Positions 13,607-26,516 of a stretch of DNA of 64,000 bases are shown here, one piece after another. The DNA is from Macropodus opercularis (Eukaryota > Chordata > Actinopteri > Anabantiformes > Osphronemidae). The notes under the pieces were generated by a model. The model ran no database searches. It worked only from the letters and a program-made list of their open reading frames with translations, and was not told where the DNA came from. The translations under genes were made by a program, and so were the position numbers. Position 1 is the first letter of the stretch, and every line of letters starts with the position of its first letter. The stretch spans positions 16,377,001 through 16,441,000 of the forward strand of contig CM061104.1 in the NCBI GenBank assembly GCA_030770545.1, given 5' to 3'.

Positions 13607-13800
13607 TTAGTCCTTCTTCCTCGCCACGTTCTCCAGCTCCTCCAGGGGGATCGCAGGGATTTCCCAGGCCAGGTGAAACAGATAATCTCTCCAGCGTGTT
13701 GTGGGTCTGCCCCAGGGTCTTCTCCCAGCTGGAGGTGGAATAATAAGATGCCGATCCACCTCAACGGACTCCTTTCGATAAAACGCTTCTACTCCGCTCT
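13607..13800 (-). mobile_element. Decayed LINE ORF 3'-end fragment (copy B, inverted)
   Basis: The minus-strand translation contains GRRPWGRPTTRWRDYLFHL followed by AWEIPAIPLEELENVARKKD and a stop. This is the conserved 'RPRTRWRDY..RLAWERLGIPPEELE.VAGER' C-terminal block of fish non-LTR retrotransposon polyproteins. Compared with the usual family sequence, the part after ENVA is truncated and the ERLG stretch is altered. There is no reverse-transcriptase or endonuclease domain upstream, so it is a short dead fragment. Copy A at 12880-12990 carries the same segment on the other strand. Confidence 0.75.
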
Positions 13801-15899
13801 TCTTCTGAAGAAGGCTCATCTCAGCAGCTAAAAATAAAGGAGCACAAGGACCATGTCGTCCAACACAGACAAGCACCATTTAAACAAGAAGATCTGGCAA
13901 AGCAGCAGCTAGTTCTCATGGGAAGGAAGAGCAGGTCTGTCTTAAACTACTTCTTCTGACTATTTAGCTTCAGAATTGTGCCTGCTCTCCATACAATCCA
14001 TTCGTTTTTCACGCTTGACGCGTGTGACGTTCAGACCCGGGTTCGTCGTGGCTTAACTGAGACATCAGATACTAAAACACCGGCTGAGGGCAACGTCCTG
14101 CCTCTTCAGTGTGCCTGCTGCTGCCAGCTGGGCTTTCTGCTGAGAGCTGCTTCTGAGGGTCCATCACGTCTTTATGCCTGGAGTGTGACATTCCTTCACT
14201 GTCACCGTCGGGCAATCTGATGCAGCCCTAATGAGATCTCCAACCAATTATGATTCTCTGGAGACTACCGCGGTCTTATTAGCACCTGCTAGCATGTCCG
14301 TGCAATAAATAACTTTAGAGCACATTCTTGTTTGAATGCATGACATTGCTCTAGGGACACAAAGATGGATTTCCTATGACTGGGTATTATTCCTCTGGTA
14401 TATCCCCTTCAAATACCAAAGTCCCTGGCTGCAGCTCTCCCTACAGGGACAATCTGCAGCATGACGAAGTGCAATTATGTGCCGCATAATAGCCAGTTCT
14501 CACCCTAACCCTGTTTAAGACACGAAGGGCAAAGCGAAACCCTGCGGGACGCACTGTGGCTGTGGAGAATTGGCACGAAGAGCAAGTGTGACGCATTGAC
14601 TGTAAACGCTGGCGACAATGGACTAATAATGAAAGGTCTCGCCTCTGACTGACATCACCAGAAGAGGCAGCTCATTCAGGATTTCTGGCTACACTTGATT
14701 AAATGCATGCAGGTAAACTTCCAGACAAGGACTGGACACCTGGCTCCAGGTTGACAGCAAATACGCTGGCAGAACATTTCAGCGTGTTATGTGCCAGAGT
14801 TGGGCTCAGCGCTCCAACCCTGACCTCGTGTAGCCTGTGCAAAGAAACCCAGGTTTAGTGTTTTTATTGTTTTACTGCAGTATTTGTTGCGGAGAGCAGG
14901 GATGGAGATCTGAGTTCCCAGAGCCACGCATGGAGACGTCCCTTGTGCACTAGACGGTCTGCTCTATGACTCTGCTTCCCAGTCTGAAAAACTGAACTCA
15001 AAGTGTTTGTGTTGAGCTTCGTGAAAAGCATTAAACCAGCCCCTCGACCAAACACAAACATGCACTATTGTTCCCTTCTCTCCTTCCTCTTTTATTTCCT
15101 CTCCATTTCTTTTCACACCGCTTCAAATTATCCCCATCACTTCTACTTAAGTGACATTTACAAATTAGGGTAAAATCAGGAAGGCAGTGGGTCTCAAATT
15201 GGAAAAGGCATTGAACTGAAGATAATGCCACAGGCTCCATAATATCAAACCAAATGATATGAAATGTCAAATGATGGGAAATTGTAGCAGAGCAGAATTT
15301 TATGCTTCCACCCTCTTCAACGCTGTACTTCTTTGGTAACGTCTATGTGAATAAATATGTAACATGCTGATTAGATTATTGTTGTGGCGACACCACATCC
15401 AGCTGGAAATAAATGTGGTTTTAAATGAAGAGAAATATATGTATACTAAATAATCCAAATAAGTGGTCAGTTTATGTAACCTAGGGAGAAATGGGATCAT
15501 TTGTGTTGAGTATTGAGTTGGATGCTCCTTTCTGCACATTTTCATGATCATCCCTGTGCCTCCAGGCTAAAAACAAAGAAAATCTATTAGGTGCAGAGGG
15601 GGAAGACATGATGGTTTTATTGCACCTACTTACTGCCTGCTGGGGTGATTTACATGCAGCTCATAGCTCGATGTTGGGAAATATCTTCACAACAGCTGCT
15701 GGATGCATGTGACATCTAATATCCAACAATGTTTTTCCTATGAATGGCCAGTTTCTCCATTATCACTTCCCACGCGATGGTTGTTGTTTTTTCCACTCCG
15801 TCTTTTAGCCGCTGTGATTCAATGTTGGCTTTCAGGGCCTGGGAATTTGGTCCATTTAGGTTAATTTGTGAAACAGAGAGCAGGATGAAGGGCCCGGGT

Positions 15900-15948
15900 C
15901 ATTGTTTAATGCAAGCAGTCAATTACACTGGCTCTAATGAGATCAAAG
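15900..15948 (+). promoter_or_regulatory. Candidate SOX-POU-TCF enhancer element
   Basis: CATTGTTTAATGCAAG (15900-15915) places a SOX core (CATTGTT) next to a POU-like ATGCAAG. AGATCAAAG (15940-15948) is a near-consensus TCF/LEF site, and TCAATTACA and CTAATGAG between them are homeodomain-like. The surrounding 150 bp is low in CpG and resembles conserved noncoding elements. There is no nearby promoter, so this is a candidate distal enhancer only. Confidence 0.35.
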
Positions 15949-18300
15949 TGATTAAGGCCATCAAGACTAACACAAAGCCTTATCGGTCACAGATTAATAG
16001 AGTCAGTTTGAACATTTAGGATGTTCCAGTGAAATGAAGTTCAGCCTTCCGGGTTTCTTCCGACATTCTTGAGGTCAGTCTCTTGACCCTCGAAATCACG
16101 TTAACGCAGTTCTGGAATAATGATCATATTTGATAAAGCACTTAAACCCAAGGTCGTAAACACCACATGGATGTGTGTTATATCTAATTAAAGACCTACA
16201 CCTCACAGAATTCGATATGCTCCACTGAATGGACAGATAATCCCGTCCCGCTGAAACCGGCCCGTTTCATACGGAACTCCATTCATGGTCCGGTGGTTCC
16301 CATTTTCTCATGGGATTATTGACAAGCAACAACCGTTTGTTCTAACGCATCTGTTTGTCATGCAGGAGCCAGTGCCGAAATTGTGTTTCTATGCTGCAGT
16401 TAGATCTGAAAAGGAGCACCGTGCAAACTAAATACCACGTTTGATATGCAGCAGGTAATATTCTATTTTAAGGGTCATGTATTTTGTGTTCCTCTGAGTA
16501 ACTCCTTGACTTTCTCTCCAGATGTGCAACACCCACATCTTTAGAGGAACCTCTGTTTCGTGATGAGAAGCAAAAGCAGCTCATGTTTAAGTCGCGGCAG
16601 TGATGTACTTACATGTGACCGAAAGGCAGACGAGCAGATGCTTCATTACACTCTCTGCAATACAACCACACGTTGGTGTGGGGATGAAGGCGTCTGGTTG
16701 CCATAAGCAAAGACACGTACGTTGGGAACAGAGATGTTTACAAGTAGCGGCAGAAATCAGAGACAAGCTGTGCATGTTTAAATACAGTAGATGAATATTT
16801 GAATGGTAATGTAGGTGTAGTCTGTGCTCACGCATTTAAACGAAATGCGGAAAATATGAATTCAGTCTAAGAGGGTTTCTAAAAAACGAAAGCAGGACGT
16901 AGGAGATAGACCTCAGCGTCCAACAATAGCCACCCAGGCTCTCCCACACCTGTGCGTTGATGATGACGGTTGTTTCTAAACTTGACAATATCTAACCAGC
17001 TACTACAGCTGAGCTGATGTTAAGCTTATGGAGCCATTACACCCCTGGCAACAATACTATTAGGCAGCTAAAGCACATAATTGGGGTTGTACAAAATGAT
17101 GGTTGCTATTAAGGAAAGGTCAGCATTGACTGCAGGAACTTGCAAACGTCTACTGAGGCCACGTCGTGATGGTCATGGTTGTAAAATGAATGATGCCGGA
17201 CCTGTGCTCAGAGGAAAATCGTCTGCTTTTTGGTGCAGCGTTATGACGTTTGAAGGAAGCTTGTGTTTCTGTGTTACCTCTCTCTGCTCTATTAGGTCCA
17301 ACAGGTTGTCTCCTGTGCTCGATTTTTGCAAATGGCAGCGTTTATATCTACTCAAGGTCAAAGAAACAGAGACAATGTCCAAACCAGTATGTTCTATTTT
17401 AATGAGGTCATCAGTGTGTTTTTGGTTTATGAATTGAATAAAATCCTGTTGCACAGCGTTAGTCTACATTGTGCGCAGGAGGGTTTAGCTGACGTTGAAT
17501 GAACCTGTTTAAATGCTTTTCATAAAGCTTTTTCTACCAGAGTGAAGCGCTGCCTCGTTGTCAAACCAGCATTATGACAAAGATAAAGCCCTGGTGCTCA
17601 ATAAACACATTTTTACTGTTCTAAGGCCATTGAATCCAGCGATAATGCACCACTCAAGCAGGATATGCAGGCTCCAGTTGTGTAGATTCAGTGCTGAGGA
17701 AAACTGATGAGAGCTCCCTTTAATCGAGAAGCATATACAGAAAATACCAGCTCTGTTCTCCACTGTTCTCCGTTCCTTAGAGATTATTCCTCTAAGCTTT
17801 CCTCATCCGTCAGTTTTCATTACGCCCGGCAGCACATGCAGAGAACACAGTGACCAACAGACCTCAAAGTTATTTTATTCCACTCAGAGACTTCACCTCA
17901 CTTACTTTATTATGTTCCAAGCGGTCCCTAAGCATTTGCTCTCTGAACCCAAAGTCCAAAGAGATCTCAGTCCCAAAGGAGTAGTGAGGGACTCCAGAGA
18001 AACCGGGGGCACACTATCAAAACCAAAAAGCACTTTGAAACCCGGAGACGGGAAATAAGGCCTTATAGGGCATTTTTATTAGACTTTGAGGAGGCTGTGA
18101 TGAATGGGAAGCAGCGTAAACATTTCGCAGGGGAGCGCTATTAATGGTGGAGCGTGTGACACCGGGATGAGCAGACAAAAACAGGAGGTGTTGGGGCGGG
18201 AGAGTTTTATGTTGACGGGTTTTTCTCTCTGCCGCTGAAGGTGCGGTGTCAGCTCTCGTCCTGTGATTTCAGAGTCAGAGTGTCCCGATTCAGAAAGACG

Positions 18301-18353
18301 GGGTCACGCAGTGGGTCACGGCGAGGCGCGCACTCCCTCTGTTGCATAGCGAC
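18301..18353 (+). promoter_or_regulatory. GGGTCA direct repeat and RFX-like palindrome
   Basis: GGGTCACG occurs at 18301 and again at 18313, giving GGGTCA half-sites spaced by 6 bases (DR6-like nuclear-receptor arrangement). GTTGCATAGCGAC at 18341-18353 differs at one base from the RFX palindrome GTTGCATAGCAAC. This is a locally CpG-richer patch (about 18240-18440) in the desert. It could be a distal promoter or enhancer; nothing downstream identifies a transcript. Confidence 0.3.
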
Positions 18354-21300
18354 GGCTTTCAATGTCTTTTCTGACGCTTTTGGAAGCCCAACCTTGAAAA
18401 CAAGACTCTCCAACGATGACCCGAGGGATGAGAGTAAATCATCGCGCGTTGCCAGAGGGAGACTAAACTGAACCGTTGTGATGTCTAAGCTGCAGCGTCT
18501 GACTGTGCTCACTTGATCTGAGAGGTGGTTGGGTTGGGTACAATAACAGATGCAGGGAGATATTCAGTTGCACATGCTGCTGTACATGCACGGTGCCAGT
18601 TAACACATTTTAGAGCTGCTGTGGGTCAGAAAGCAGGCTTGACCTGGAGCTGTTCCAGACTAGTTTACCTCTTCTGTGCAGGCAAAGCATAAAATATAAA
18701 ATAAAGAGGTTTTTGGAGATAAATGGTGAAGCAGCTTTCTATCCTGCTTTCAGTTTTTCATGGCATTGCCCTTCAGTCCATAACCACTTCCTTGAAATCT
18801 TACAATGTGGCTCAATTAATATTTTTCCACTTGACTGAGTGACGGCATTCATGGGTGACTGTAAGATGGACAATGGTGGTGAGTGTTTGTTTGGCTCCAG
18901 CTTCTCTCCGCCAGCCTGAATACGCGGAGACATTGTTTTGATTTCAGCCTGTATCAGATTGTCTATGAACGGTGGGAGAAAGCTGGAACACCCTGCCCTG
19001 CAATCTTCGCTGGGCTGAAGTAAATTGCTTTCATTTTGGCTACGCTCCCCTTTGTTATAATGTGACAAGGCTACTGATTAGACGAGGGGGAGATCAATAA
19101 ACTGTCAAGCTTGTGGCTCAAAAGCAGCGAAGGGAAATCAAGAGAGAGACTTTCTCCAGCGCGTCACTGGCCAGAGTTCACGCCGAGGCTCCAATCCTAA
19201 GGGTTAACACTCCGATCTGAGCTGACACCTGAGAGCCCACGACTAACCAGGTAGCCACGGACGGATGTGGCTACAATTAGTTATTATGTTCATCGCTGTA
19301 TTTCATTATTGTTGCCATAAAGTCATGTTTGGAGTATCGCAAACCCTACAGTGAGGAAACATGAGTTTAGACAGAAGGACCAGTGTCTCAGAGAGACTCT
19401 GCTGCACCTTGACGTGTCCAACCACCCAGGTCTCCCTCCTGTGTGGATTTTTGGCTTATCATACTATATCATTGCTCATGTGTCAACTATTGATGTGACT
19501 GTAGTGTTACTGTAGTTAATTCATATCCGTAATTGACAACAATAGGAATGTGCAGAGTTTCTTGAGCAGGATTCAGGAGATTAAATTATTGCATATGCCT
19601 TCATCCATTTTAAGACAAAAAAGAAAAAGATCAGCTTTTTCTTAATATTGATAAACATTGATTCTCAAGCCGACTTACAGCACAAAGCCCAGCAGAGACA
19701 CCTTATAGGCTTCTATAAAGCTGCCAACGCCGAAGCAGCACCATGTGGGAAAGCTCACAGCTGGGAGTAAGCTGTAGTATGTCGATGAAAACAAGGTCCA
19801 GTGTATTGATATGATGATGTCTTCAAATTTAAACTGTAATGTGATCAAATGTGATAAAAGTCAGGATCCACCTGAAGCCATCTGTGAGATTTTTACTATA
19901 TGTTTCTGCTGCGGGGACTGATGCTCATCGACAGTGATGCTGATTCAAAGGTGTCCTTTTAATGTCCCCAGCACCGTTGTTAACAAGTCAGATTGTATGT
20001 GAAAGCCAATCATAAAGCATAACAGGCAGTAATAGCTGTGGTCTCAGCATAATTGTGTCCAACTCAAAGTCGGAGGACTGGTGGATGACGTGTGGCGTAG
20101 ACACATCTGGACTTCTGAAGAGCTTTTTGAAGTCCTTATCCACGGAGGGTAATAGAGCAGCAGGTAGCTGTTTGACTTCCAATTAGGATTATTCACAGAG
20201 TTCAACACGCAAACACAGAAAAAGTCCTGTTTAGAAATTTCCAATAGGCTTCTTTAATGAGTCTGGGGGACGCTAACGGATGTCACAGACACGTCCCTCG
20301 AGCGAGCAGCAGCCAATCACGTTGCAGATCTATTTATCTATTAATGAGCAGATAAGCCTGAGCAGTGCCTGCAGTGTAAACTGCAACTTCACCGAGTAAT
20401 TGCTATGCTTAGTTCATTAAGCCTTAAGCGTTATGAAGCCCCTTCGCACAACTGACACCATCCAGCTCAGTGCTATTAAAAGTGCGACAGCTGTGGATTT
20501 GTTACTCGTGTTGTTAATGCACAACGACGACAGGCTTTTATTAATCACGATACCGAGGGAATAGTGTTTGCTCCAGTACCTAGTTACTGTGACGACACAC
20601 GTTTGTCCTACTGTACCTGAAGTGTCAGTTTAGTCTGAGAATAAATGGCACAGCATTAGGTAAACATGCCTGATGAAAAGCACACATGCTTCTTTTGGAT
20701 GAGCCCCTTTGAGGCTTAAAGACTAGTTGATGGAAAGCCCAGGGGGCAGAAGACACAGCCACTTCGCTGTGATCCTGACAGAACGATGGCTGCCTCCCAA
20801 AAATATCATCTCCTCTCAGCTTGACCCACTTGTTTGCTCTTATCTTCGGCTCGTCGAGGGGGAGTGAAATGATATGCTGCTGCCCCTAGAAATTGATTCC
20901 GAGCCCTTTTTCTCTATGTGCCACGGTATTTAGTAGATTCTAAGTGAAACGTGATATATGCCATTTTGTGGATGCTTTTATCCAGAGTGGCTGCGTGTGC
21001 ATGTATTATCAGCCTGGGTGGACTGGGAGACTGAGGTGCACAGGGTTTGGAAAGACCGTTGCTCACGGTGAGGGATGCGAGCAGATAAGAGCGTTCAGTC
21101 CCGTTCGCACGGCCTTTGTCTGCCACGCAGCAGCAGAACGCGCAGTACAGTATCTCAATACAGGACAAAGATGCAGCCAGATCACGGAGCAAGCGAGGTG
21201 ACTTGTCCTGTGTGCGGCCATGTTGTCCCACGTCTGAGGATCACATGGTAGAACGAGGCCCTCAGTTTTGCTGCCTTTGTCACTGTCGCTGTCCCAGCTG

Positions 21301-21640
21301 TGCTGTTTCTCACGGATGCTGCCTCTTACCGTCTTGGGCTTAATGACACAGCGCAAGCCTTTTAAACCCAAAGGCCATTATTATTAGTCTTACTTAAAGT
21401 CAGACTGTTTCAGGGAGATGTCACAACGTGTTTCTATGTACGGCATTTATTCTGCCGTCTGACGCAGACGCCCTTATCGTCACCACCAGAAACACTGGAC
21501 TGCGATCGCTGATAAATGAGCGTATATGGCTTGAGAAGATGCAGGCATCACTGCGACATCATGAGAAGATATTAAAAACGCAAAACGAGGAAATCTTTTC
21601 CCCCATTTAACAACCGTCACTGTCAAACAGTGGTTTGTGG

Positions 21641-21672
<32 letters not shown>
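21641..21672 (+). repeat. (TTA)n microsatellite
   Basis: About ten perfect TTA triplets in a row. Ordinary trinucleotide microsatellite; no gene overlaps it. Confidence 0.9.
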
Positions 21673-21674
<2 letters not shown>

Positions 21675-22300
21675 GGATTGTCCGGATTCATACAATGAGA
21701 AAGTGTTGTATTCATTTAAAAAAACCAAAATGTCTGTTGTTTTGTTTGGGCTTTTTTCACGTACAGCAAGGAATGAATCTGAGTGAACAAGGGCTGTGCC
21801 AGCGAGATAAGGTGTAGAGTCTCTTTTGCTGCCTTATCAGTATCCTCTGCAGTCTTAGTACTGCCACAGCTCCACTGGGAATTGACAATAACAACCGAAA
21901 TGTTTTTTTTTTTTACCCTTGCTTTTTCGGCAGATGGATTTGCGGGATCTTAAAGTATGAAAGCTGTAGCCAAGCCCCAGTATTAAACGCTATCTTCCCT
22001 CATTTAGTCAGAGAGAACTCAGGGAGACTCACATACATTTAGTCATCTTAACAGGTCCTATTGACACGGGCTCACCAGACGGGCACTCTGCATTCCCATT
22101 ACTCTCTGTGGCTCCAGCGGCTTTTGTGCAACTCCCGGCAATTCAGAGGAAAAGTAGATGTCAATTACTGTTAGAGTTGAGGGCGATGGGCAGGAGAATG
22201 ATCACGTATGCATCAAAGTGTACCAGTTTATTAGATAAACGACTAAATATTATAAGTGTTTTGTCCTCCGCTGTTTACAGTTTATAGTGGGCCTCCTCTC

Positions 22301-25300
22301 CAGCGTCTGTTCAGCGGGGGTTCTGCAGTCACATCGCATCATCCTCATCCTCATCCTCATCCTCGATGCTTTATTCATATCTGTTGAAAATTTATTTGAC
22401 ACATAGGATATTTCCATCTAGTATTTTAAAGAGCACCACCTCCAAAAATCTGCAATGACTTGACTTGTGTTGTTGTGTGATTAATCGCCAACAGTTGATT
22501 GTTAGAAAGTAGAATCTATCTAAAAGGAGCCGTTGAATGAATTCACTCGAGGCATAAGTAGCCAGAGATCAAACAGTTCAAACAGCTGTCAGGAAAAATG
22601 AAAATTACACTGCAAATGTGTCCAGTTTGTTTATAAAACTGTGATTAATTCTAATACTGGGTTATAAAGAAGTACCACATCGACGTTCACCCACATGACC
22701 TCCAATCTTAGCAAGCACCAGAGATATATGATTAATTTCACAAGGAAAGATAAAACGGTGACTCAGGCTTCCCCTCGCTCTGCTTGCGTGGCTCCTTTTT
22801 GTCCTTTGTGTGACACTCGGAGCAGGACAGAGGGGCTGCAGAGGGGTGACTAATGTATCCAGGTGGGTCATATCTATCAGGCTGTGTAATAAGCACAATG
22901 GGATCAAATCTGGAAAGTGGAAACAGATCAGCAACGGTATCCCACCAAGCCTGGAAGTAATGCAATGACCTTGATCAGACTTTTAAGTCAGCTTTGGGTA
23001 TTTTGCCAGAGGTTGCACCAAGGTTATTTAGCTGAAGCTTTTCATGGCCTCTGTCACTTGTGAAGTTTAGTGCTGTGATGTCAGAAAGAAGAGAAGCTGC
23101 AGCCATTATTACTAAAATACACAAAGGCAAACTACTGAGGACGCACAGCCTGAAAATTCCCACTGTGCATTGCCTTATCTGCTATTGACCCACTGACTGA
23201 CCAAAGTGCTTTTCTCTGAGCACAAGTGGCTGTGAAAAACAAAAATAACCAAAAACGGGGGATAGCATAAGAGTGAAATGAGGCATTCAAATGCCCCTCA
23301 GAACACAGCAGTGGATCCACACAGACAGGAGCGTAGCCGCTCTGTTCTGGGCGACGCCTCACAAGCAGCTGCACACTGCCATCTAGAGGAGCCCCAGGCA
23401 ACAGTGGAGAGACGGGAGAAGCGGCAGGGTCGGCCCCAAGTTGAGTCCCTTGCAGGTGTTACACGCATTTCTGCAGGTGTGCATTCTGAGGATCAGGTGG
23501 TAAAGGTTAATATCCCTCCAGCACACGCACAGATCCTCTGCAGGTGAAGAGAAGGGAGACGCGTCACCGTGATCCTGATTCTGCTCTCCCCACATAACTA
23601 ATCCCTTACTGATCCTATTTGAGAGGGGGAACGATGTGACGCAACCCAAACCAGAGCAGTAATGATTTCACCAGGGCAGACCCAGCCTGTTAGGAAGCAA
23701 ACAGAGCCAGGAATCCGAAGATACAGAGAGCCGTGAAACGTGTCGAGGTTGTGGAGTTGTCAAAAATATCCTGTGTGGAAGAGGCTGCAGTTGAGTAGCA
23801 GGGCTTTGTCCTTTTTCGTTTTAATCACCAGGCTCAACTGTCCCCGGTAGCAGCGTGACATCTTTAACACTGCAGGTATACAGCCTCCAGATATATGCTG
23901 TCATCAATTTTCCTGCCCACTGAGCTCACATTGTTCATGTTCTGTACACCCTTGTCACGAAAGTCAAACCACGCTGTTCCCGTATACGCCTGCGTTCTCT
24001 GGTGGTTAAAACGTACCGACAGCGTTTTGAGGAACACCCCATCTCATAAAATGCACCGAAAACAAAAAGGTAAACAAGATGCGACACAGTGTTTGAAATA
24101 ACTGTGATGTCGAAGTCAACGCACACACACACACGGTGATGGGGCCTCACCTGTGATGGTGGCGTTTTAGAATGACACAATTATATCAGAATTAGGATTT
24201 TTACATCCAGACACGCTCTCTCACACAATGTGCTGGTGGGTTCGGAAAAGTGTGAGCGAGAGAGAGACGAATGCGTCTGAATGCGAGTGCAGGCGATTGA
24301 TTTTGTTTGTACTGTATCTGTGTGGACGGTGAGTGGGCAGGTGGTGGGTGGCGGAGGTGGGGTGAGGAGCATCATATACAGGGAAAACTGGGACAACAGT
24401 CTGGAGTGGGCCCCAGACTCAATTAATTGCCAGCACCTAAAGCAAATGTGACCTTAATTTGGCCACACGAAGATTACAGAGGTCGCAGAGCTTGAGGATC
24501 GCTCGTCCTCATTTTCCCAGCTAAAAAAAAGGTTCCTTCAGGGCTTGATTGTGACTTTTACCAATGTCACAGTTAAAATCTTCCACATTTGGTATCCTTC
24601 AAGGACATTTACATCTGTTCTGAAATAATTATGTACGCATGAGAAAATGTTCTGAGCATTTAAACCTATAGCTTTTAAATCATTGTATATCTTTTATTAT
24701 CGTTACTTTCTGGCCTGTGTCCAAAACAAGGTAACATAAACATTTAAAAAGTCAGGACTTGCTGGAGTAACCATGTCTGAGGCCAAGCTGCACCTTCGGT
24801 TTTGATGGTATTAATACTGATGCTGCTCCACTGGCTTAATCCCCTGCATGTTCGCGTCCTGACGGCATTTGACAGGCGACGACGCAGGGAAAAAAAGGAT
24901 GCGATGGATGTGCTGGACATGGATGCAGCCTGGCAGCAGGCCGCTCTGTGGCGTAAGCGTCGAATCACCTTCTGCCAGCAACAGTCAAATATCTGACATC
25001 AAACGCATCAACGTTTCTGCTCATGAACGTAGTTGACCATAGTTTCAGTTTAAGAGAGATGACTCGTTTTACATATACTACACGTTACTTCATTAACCTT
25101 TAGTCCAACACTCTCTGAAGACAGAGAGGAAACTGGGAAGTGACATAGATTAGTGCTACATGTCCTCAGCGGCCTCCTCTGCGCGTGTCCCTCTATGTGT
25201 ACGCTGGTTTCACTGATAGTGCGAGTCAATTATACGTTAGTGTTTTATCCGAGTTATTAAAGTCGGTTCACAGCGCTCGAGGCACTTCCTTAAGAGAACA

Positions 25301-26300
25301 GTCGTGTTCTTTCTCTCCCATGTCATGATCTCAGCATGCAGCCGGCGTATTGATCCAGCTTGCAAATCCGTTGTGCTAAGACTTGGTGCAGGCTCACAGA
25401 CGCTCCTGCCAAAGGTGCAAGTAGATGTTTTCAGTGAAGGATTACTGCAAATTTGATGCTTTTATTTATCGTTTATCGCTGAATGGTCGGATTCTGCCGC
25501 CGGGGCACAATAAACGACATGAGGCATTAAGCTGCTGTTTTAGATTATGTACAAAGAGTTTCACCCGACACAAAGTTCAGATGATCACTTCTTCGACTCT
25601 GGCTATTTTTGGTGCAAACCGCGACGCAGACATGAAGCACTGTGAGCAGTCTTCAGCTCTTAAGTGTTCACGGATACGTGCAAACAGTCAAAGTGAAATC
25701 TGTCTCCTTGATGTGCCAGATGTTTCCTCAGGAGCTTCTCATATCGCCTTGGGCTAAACAACAAAGAGACACGGAGAAGAAGTTCATTGAATCACAATGC
25801 TTTCTGCTCCTCCTCAGCATCCTAACCTCTGGTTGTTGTTGTTGCTGTTAAACTAGCTCAGCTTTTCGTAGCAGTTTTCCCAACTTAAATGTGCATCTAG
25901 CAGCTTTTATTGTGAAGGATGGTCTGCTGAGGGTCGTGCCTCACCTCCTCGTTAGGGTTCGCCGTGACGAGCCTGAAGCTCAACGAGTCGGTCCACACCG
26001 ATGAACAGCACTGCAGCGAATCAACCCACTTACTGTCACGTGCTCCAACATGATGCATGTCAGCGGGAATCGCAGCAGCAGCTCACATCACACAACCCAA
26101 GTTTCTGGTGCTTAGGGGAACTTGCAGACTGACGCAGTGCAGGCGAGGAGACCTGAGGCAGATCATCCCTTTTCACTCCCCAACTACCTCCATATAAATT
26201 TAGCATCAATAGAGACTGTCTGGTGTTTTGGGTGAGGAGAATGAAGCAACTCCTCCAAAACACTCAGTGATCTTAGATGAATGAGGTGTCAGGGCAGAGA
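22301..26300. other. Gene desert: no gene seen
   Basis: No supportable exon; open frames are at most 110 codons. A short (ATCCTC)4 hexamer tandem lies at 22341-22364 and short CA runs occur near 24122-24134. Nothing else is recognisable. Confidence 0.6.
22341..22364 (+). repeat. (ATCCTC)4 hexanucleotide tandem repeat
   Basis: Four perfect head-to-tail copies of ATCCTC. A small microsatellite without coding context. Confidence 0.9.
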
Positions 26301-26305
26301 CGGCG

Positions 26306-26516
26306 GCTGTGATGCTGGGTGCTGGGTGCTGGGTGCTGGGTGCTGTGATGCTGGGTGCTGGGTGCTGGGTGCTGGGTGCTGGGTGCTGGGTGCTGGGTGC
26401 TGGGTGCTGTGATGCTGGGTGCTGGGTGCTGGGTGCTCGGTGCTGGGTGCTGTGATGCTGGGTGCTGGGTGCTGGGTGCTGGGTGCTGGGTGCTGGGTGC
26501 TGGGTGCTGGGTGCTG
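26306..26516 (+). repeat. GCTGGGT 7-bp minisatellite with 8-bp variant units
   Basis: About 28 near-perfect copies of the 7-mer GCTGGGT. At four places the unit is replaced by the 8-bp variant GCTGTGAT (near 26306, 26344, 26408 and 26451), which breaks the array into blocks. One unit carries CTCGGT instead of CTGGGT. The plus strand has GGG every 7 bases with a 4-base TGCT spacer, which fits the G3N4 intramolecular G-quadruplex pattern many times over. Open frames across it (e.g. repeating Ala-Pro-Ser-Thr-Gln-His-Pro on the minus strand) are artefacts of the repeat, not genes. Confidence 0.95.

Larger units (their letters stand above)
13900..22300. other. Gene desert: no gene seen, some enhancer-like stretches
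   Basis: No coding exon is supportable; the longest frames (105-118 codons) are featureless. Parts look like developmental enhancers: a SOX/POU-like site followed by a TCF/LEF site at 15900-15948, an RFX-like palindrome and a GGGTCA direct repeat at 18301-18353, and an AT-rich MEF2/GATA-like stretch at 20310-20360. A TTA microsatellite lies at 21641-21672 and a T run near 21903-21914. Confidence 0.55.

Noticed and set aside
14030..14060. GGGTTCGTCG resembling a tRNA T-loop
   Set aside because: No cloverleaf can be drawn around it.
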